NCBI GenBank assembly: GCA_016935365.1
Contig: JAFGRB010000424.1
Span: 23,520 to 87,519, forward strand
Reading direction: 5' to 3'
DNA: 64,000 nt
From: Deltaproteobacteria bacterium
GTDB lineage: Bacteria > Myxococcota > B64-G9
The first letter of the stretch is position 1. Every line of letters starts with the position of its first letter. Positions 61,143 to 64,000 of this stretch are shown here, piece after piece. A program made the translations under genes and the position numbers. Under the pieces are notes generated by a model. That model was not told the origin of the DNA. It saw only the letters and a list, made by a program, of their open reading frames with translations, and did not search any database.

Positions 61143-64000
61143 GACGCTGGCCGGCGGAGCAGGTCGAGCGTCTCGGCGCTTAGGCCGGACGGGAGCTTGG
61201 CGCTGCGGTAGCCGTCCAGGGCGATCAGCACGCGGCCGCCCTCGTCGAGCACCTCGACGGCCTGGGTCTGGTCGGCGCGCTGCTCGACCCGGGCGGTGAT
61301 GTGCGCGGGCTTGCCGCCGTGCTCGTGAAGTGCGATGCGCCGGGCGGCAGCCGGCAGACCCAGCCGTCCTGTCTCGCGCGCCTCGGCCAGGCCTGCCGCC
61401 TGGAAGGCGAGCTCGAGCAGCATGGGCTGGGTGCTAAGCACCGCCTGTCGGCCGAGAGGCAGCTGATCGCGGGCCGTGTCGAGCCAGCCGGTCAGCCGGT
61501 CGCCCTCCAATGTGGCGCGCTCCAGGACCTGGAAGCCCGGCCCGTGGAAGAAGATCCGCTCGTAGATCGTGGCGGCGCGGATCTCCTCCGGAGACTCCGT
61601 CGCGGGCTCCCGCCTCGGCCCGACTGCGCCCGAGCGCAGGGTGTGGATCCGGGCGCTGTGATGCCGCAAGCGCTCCTGCCGCCCGCCTGCGAGCTCGCGG
61701 GTGGAGCTCATCTCGAGCAGCCAGGTACGGCCGCCTTCCCGATTCCAGACTGGCAGCACGCGCAGCGCGGCCCGGCGAGGCTCATCTCGATAGAGCTTGA
61801 GCGGGGCGTGGAACTCCAGATCCTCGATCGCCAGCGCCTCGTCCTCCTCCCCGAGCAGCCGGCAGGCCTCGGCGAAGCATTCCACGACCGCCACGCCCGG
61901 CACGACTGGGGTGCCTTCGATGCGGTGATCGTCGAGGTAGGCGTCGCGCTGCGGATCGAAGAGCACCTCCAGCTCCAGGCCGCGGTCCAGCGTCCAGCCG
62001 GTGATCCCGTCGAGCATGGCGAAGCGCTCCGGCTCCTCGGCCAGCCTGCGGCGGAGCACGTCGAGATCCGCTGCCTGCGCGTCGAGATCGGCGGCCAGGG
62101 CGCCCAGCTGCCCGGCGACCACGATCTCGCCGCCCAGGCCGGCGGAAATGGCGCGGAACACGCTCGCCGCGCCAGCTGACTGCGGCATGCGCTCCACGCC
62201 GGCGCGTTGCATGATCTCCGGCACCGATCCCCGGCTCGCCATGCCGGGCCCGTCCCAGGCGCTGAAGGCCAGCGTGAGCACCCGCGGATCTCGCTCGAGG
62301 GCCATGGCTGCCTTGGCCAGCATGTCGTTCGCGGCGCCGTAGTCGGTCTGGCCCGCGTTGCCAAAGCGGCCGGCGATCGAGCCGAACAGGACCAGTCGAG
62401 CGCCTGGTGCGCGCGGCAGGGCGAGCAGCAAGGCGCGCAGGCCGTCGGCCTTGACCGCCAGCACGCGATCGAAGTCGGCCGGCTTCTTCCGGGCCAGCGC
62501 GGCGCTGAGGTCCAAACCGGCAGCGTGCAGCAGCAGATCGATCCGTCCGTGGCGCGAGGCGATCCGCTCCAGGCTCGCAGCCACGGCGTCTCTGTCGACG
62601 ACGTCGCAGCGCTCGAACTCGGCTCGGCCTCCCGCGCGCTCCACGATCTGCAGAGCCTGCCTCGCCGCCCCGCGGCGCTCGATCTCGCGCATGTCCCGCT
62701 CGATCCGCGCCGGAGTCAGCCGCTCGCCGCTCGCCTTGAGCCGGGCGATGAGCTTCTGCCTGAGCGCTGCCCGATCTCGCGCGAGCAGCGCGCAGGCCTC
62801 ATCCTCGGGCCCGGCGGGTGCAGTGCGCCCGAGCAAGTAGTACGTCCCGCCGCAGCGCGAAGCCAGGTCGGCGGCCACGGCCGGCGCGACGCCACCCGTA
62901 CCCCCGGTGATGACCACCACGGGATCGGCGGGCAGCTCGGACATGTCGTCCGCGGATAGCTCGACGCGCTCCAGTCCGATGCCGAAGCGCCCCTGAGGGC
63001 CCACGGCCAGCTCGACCGTGGCCGGATCTCGCTCCACCTCGCCTGCCAGGGCGCGGGCTGTGAATCCCGGCTCCGCGTCGGAAGCGAAGTCGATGCACTT
63101 GCAAAGCGTCTGCGGCCACTCTCTGGCCAGCGACTTGACGAAGCCGCTCGTCGTGCCGGCCATTGGATCGCGAGCCTCTCCGAGGCCGAGCTGACCGCCC
63201 ATCTGCACCGCGCAGAGGAAGAACGAGCCGGATTGGTTCGCGAGCATCGGCTCGAGCGCGCGCGCGAGGTGGAAGGGCAGCCTTGCGCGCGCGTCCAGGG
63301 CGCGCTGCCACGCTCCGTCGTCCAGCTCGTCGAGCGGCACGCCGGGTCCGAGCGCGCACAGGAACACGACGCCCGAAAGCGGACGGTCGGCCGTCATCTC
63401 GAGCGCCTGCTCGGCGAGCGCTTCGGGCTGGGAGCCGTCAGTCGTGAGCTGCACAGGCTCGCCGCCTCGAGCGCGCACCTCACGCGCGAGCGCTTCGAGA
63501 TGTGCGCCCTGTCCGACCACCAGCACGCGTCCCGCGCAGCTCGCACCCGTGGGCAGGCACGCCGCGAGCGGCGGCAGGCCATGCAGCCTGGGGCGGAGAA
63601 AGCGCAGCTCGCGGTCCGCGTCCGGGCCGGTCTCGGCCGCGTCCGGAGGCGCCTCCTCTGCCGGCGAGCTTCCAACGGCCGCGCGCTCGGTCACGAAGCG
63701 CAGCACGTGGCCGAGGGTGGGGTAGTCGGAGAGCTTGAGGTCGTCGGGCCGCGGGATGGCGAAGGACTCGCGGAGCGCCGAGAGAAGCTCGGCCTGCTTG
63801 ACCGTGTCGATGCCCAGGTCGGCCTCGAGATCGAGATCCTCGTCCTCGAGCATCTCGATCGGGTAGCCGGTCTTCTCGGCCACCAGCTCGCGCACCCGCA
63901 CGCCGATCGCCGCCGCGTCCAGCCCTGGCGCGGCCGGTGCGGGTGCCACGGGCGCCTCGGGCGCGGGCGCTGCGCGCTCGGTCACGAAGCGCAGCACGTG
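61139..64000 (-). CDS. PfaA-like multidomain polyketide/fatty-acid synthase, C-terminal part (runs off the window)
   Basis: At least 953 residues; the N-terminal part is beyond 64000. Visible order: the end of one carrier domain (HVLRFVTERAA), a Pro/Ala linker, a complete carrier domain (VRELVAEKTGYPIEMLE ... EADLGIDTVKQAELL, ending HVLRFVTERAA), a ketoreductase with VVITGGTGGVAPAVAADLAS and the active-site Ser/Tyr (LFGSIAGRF, QTDYGAAND), and a dehydratase with hotdog motif YLDDHRIEGTPVVPGVAVVE. The carrier-KR-DH order with tandem carriers is that of PfaA-type polyunsaturated fatty-acid synthases and related iterative PKSs. The expected attachment residue is Thr in both readable form and context, not Ser. 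Confidence 0.85.
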   Translation of the reverse strand, partial: HVLRFVTERAAPAPEAPVAPAPAAPGLDAAAIGVRVRELVAEKTGYPIEMLEDEDLDLEADLGIDTVKQAELLSALRESFAIPRPDDLKLSDYPTLGHVLRFVTERAAVGSSPAEEAPPDAAETGPDADRELRFLRPRLHGLPPLAACLPTGASCAGRVLVVGQGAHLEALAREVRARGGEPVQLTTDGSQPEALAEQALEMTADRPLSGVVFLCALGPGVPLDELDDGAWQRALDARARLPFHLARALEPMLANQSGSFFLCAVQMGGQLGLGEARDPMAGTTSGFVKSLAREWPQTLCKCIDFASDAEPGFTARALAGEVERDPATVELAVGPQGRFGIGLERVELSADDMSELPADPVVVITGGTGGVAPAVAADLASRCGGTYYLLGRTAPAGPEDEACALLARDRAALRQKLIARLKASGERLTPARIERDMREIERRGAARQALQIVERAGGRAEFERCDVVDRDAVAASLERIASRHGRIDLLLHAAGLDLSAALARKKPADFDRVLAVKADGLRALLLALPRAPGARLVLFGSIAGRFGNAGQTDYGAANDMLAKAAMALERDPRVLTLAFSAWDGPGMASRGSVPEIMQRAGVERMPQSAGAASVFRAISAGLGGEIVVAGQLGALAADLDAQAADLDVLRRRLAEEPERFAMLDGITGWTLDRGLELEVLFDPQRDAYLDDHRIEGTPVVPGVAVVECFAEACRLLGEEDEALAIEDLEFHAPLKLYRDEPRRAALRVLPVWNREGGRTWLLEMSSTRELAGGRQERLRHHSARIHTLRSGAVGPRREPATESPEEIRAATIYERIFFHGPGFQVLERATLEGDRLTGWLDTARDQLPLGRQAVLSTQPMLLELAFQAAGLAEARETGRLGLPAAARRIALHEHGGKPAHITARVEQRADQTQAVEVLDEGGRVLIALDGYRSAKLPSGLSAETLDLLRRPAS

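Noticed and set aside
63685..64000. Direct DNA repeat (CGCTCGGTCACGAAGCGCAG at 63687 and 63977) as a mobile-element end
   Set aside because: Both copies encode the same end (LRFVTERA) of successive carrier domains, so it reflects domain duplication.

Overview
The window is GC-rich, densely coded DNA from a bacterium of the Myxococcota (myxobacteria-like former Deltaproteobacteria). Two secreted proteins (17360-22150 and 38979-40391) end in a MYXO-CTERM-type sorting tail: a Gly-Gly-Cys-x-Cys core, a hydrophobic stretch, then an Arg-rich end. Many other exported proteins are lipoproteins with Asp-rich linkers or long repeat arrays. A caspase-like peptidase, a PAS hybrid histidine kinase, an FHA protein and a modular polyketide/fatty-acid synthase also fit that phylum. 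I see no rRNA, tRNA, CRISPR array, phage or intact insertion sequence.

Layout. 1-5.3 kb: lipoprotein fragment, trmO-like gene, and a tightly overlapping unit of a secreted metallophosphoesterase with a LolCDE/MacB-type ABC exporter. 5.2-8 kb: a RimK-type ATP-grasp ligase with an extra RCK_C-like domain, behind two small paralogous membrane proteins. 8-15.6 kb: housekeeping-type enzymes (hotdog thioesterase, DHH phosphoesterase, TruC-like pseudouridine synthase, FAD oxidoreductase), a hybrid kinase and a barrel-type envelope protein. 15.6-34.5 kb: an acyl-CoA ligase and a run of large exported repeat proteins, a sigma factor fused to a membrane sensor domain, an O-antigen-ligase-like protein and a prolyl oligopeptidase. 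34.5-43.3 kb: a nucleotidyltransferase pair, a coupled class-I amidotransferase/urocanase pair, FHA, SpoIID-like, bTHX and GT4 genes. 43.5-49 kb: a glycoside hydrolase, then an operon of ECF sigma factor, membrane regulator, caspase with a barrel-like C-terminus, and lipoprotein. 49.3-52.5 kb: an operon with a NapH-like membrane ferredoxin and a double-cubane/HgdB-type protein. 52.5-54.8 kb: a cassette with a radical SAM/SPASM enzyme and its probable substrate, sitting between two copies of the 3' end of a propeller gene. 54.7-60.1 kb: a minus-strand run with AlgJ/AlgI-type O-acetylation genes and an ankyrin lipoprotein. 60.2-64 kb: acyl-CoA-binding protein, PPTase and a PfaA-like multidomain synthase that runs off the window.

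The most unusual signals are these. (1) A family of CTAG-bounded, multi-hairpin intergenic elements (8028-8207, 40444-40524, 43299-43430), with a sequence-unrelated five-hairpin look-alike at 10555-10696. Two elements supply the TAG stop codon of the neighbouring gene. (2) The same kind of sigma/sensor regulator present once as a split operon with a caspase and once as a single fused membrane protein. (3) The radical SAM cassette embedded between diverged gene-end repeats.

All functional calls come from reading motifs and domain order by eye. No database search was run.
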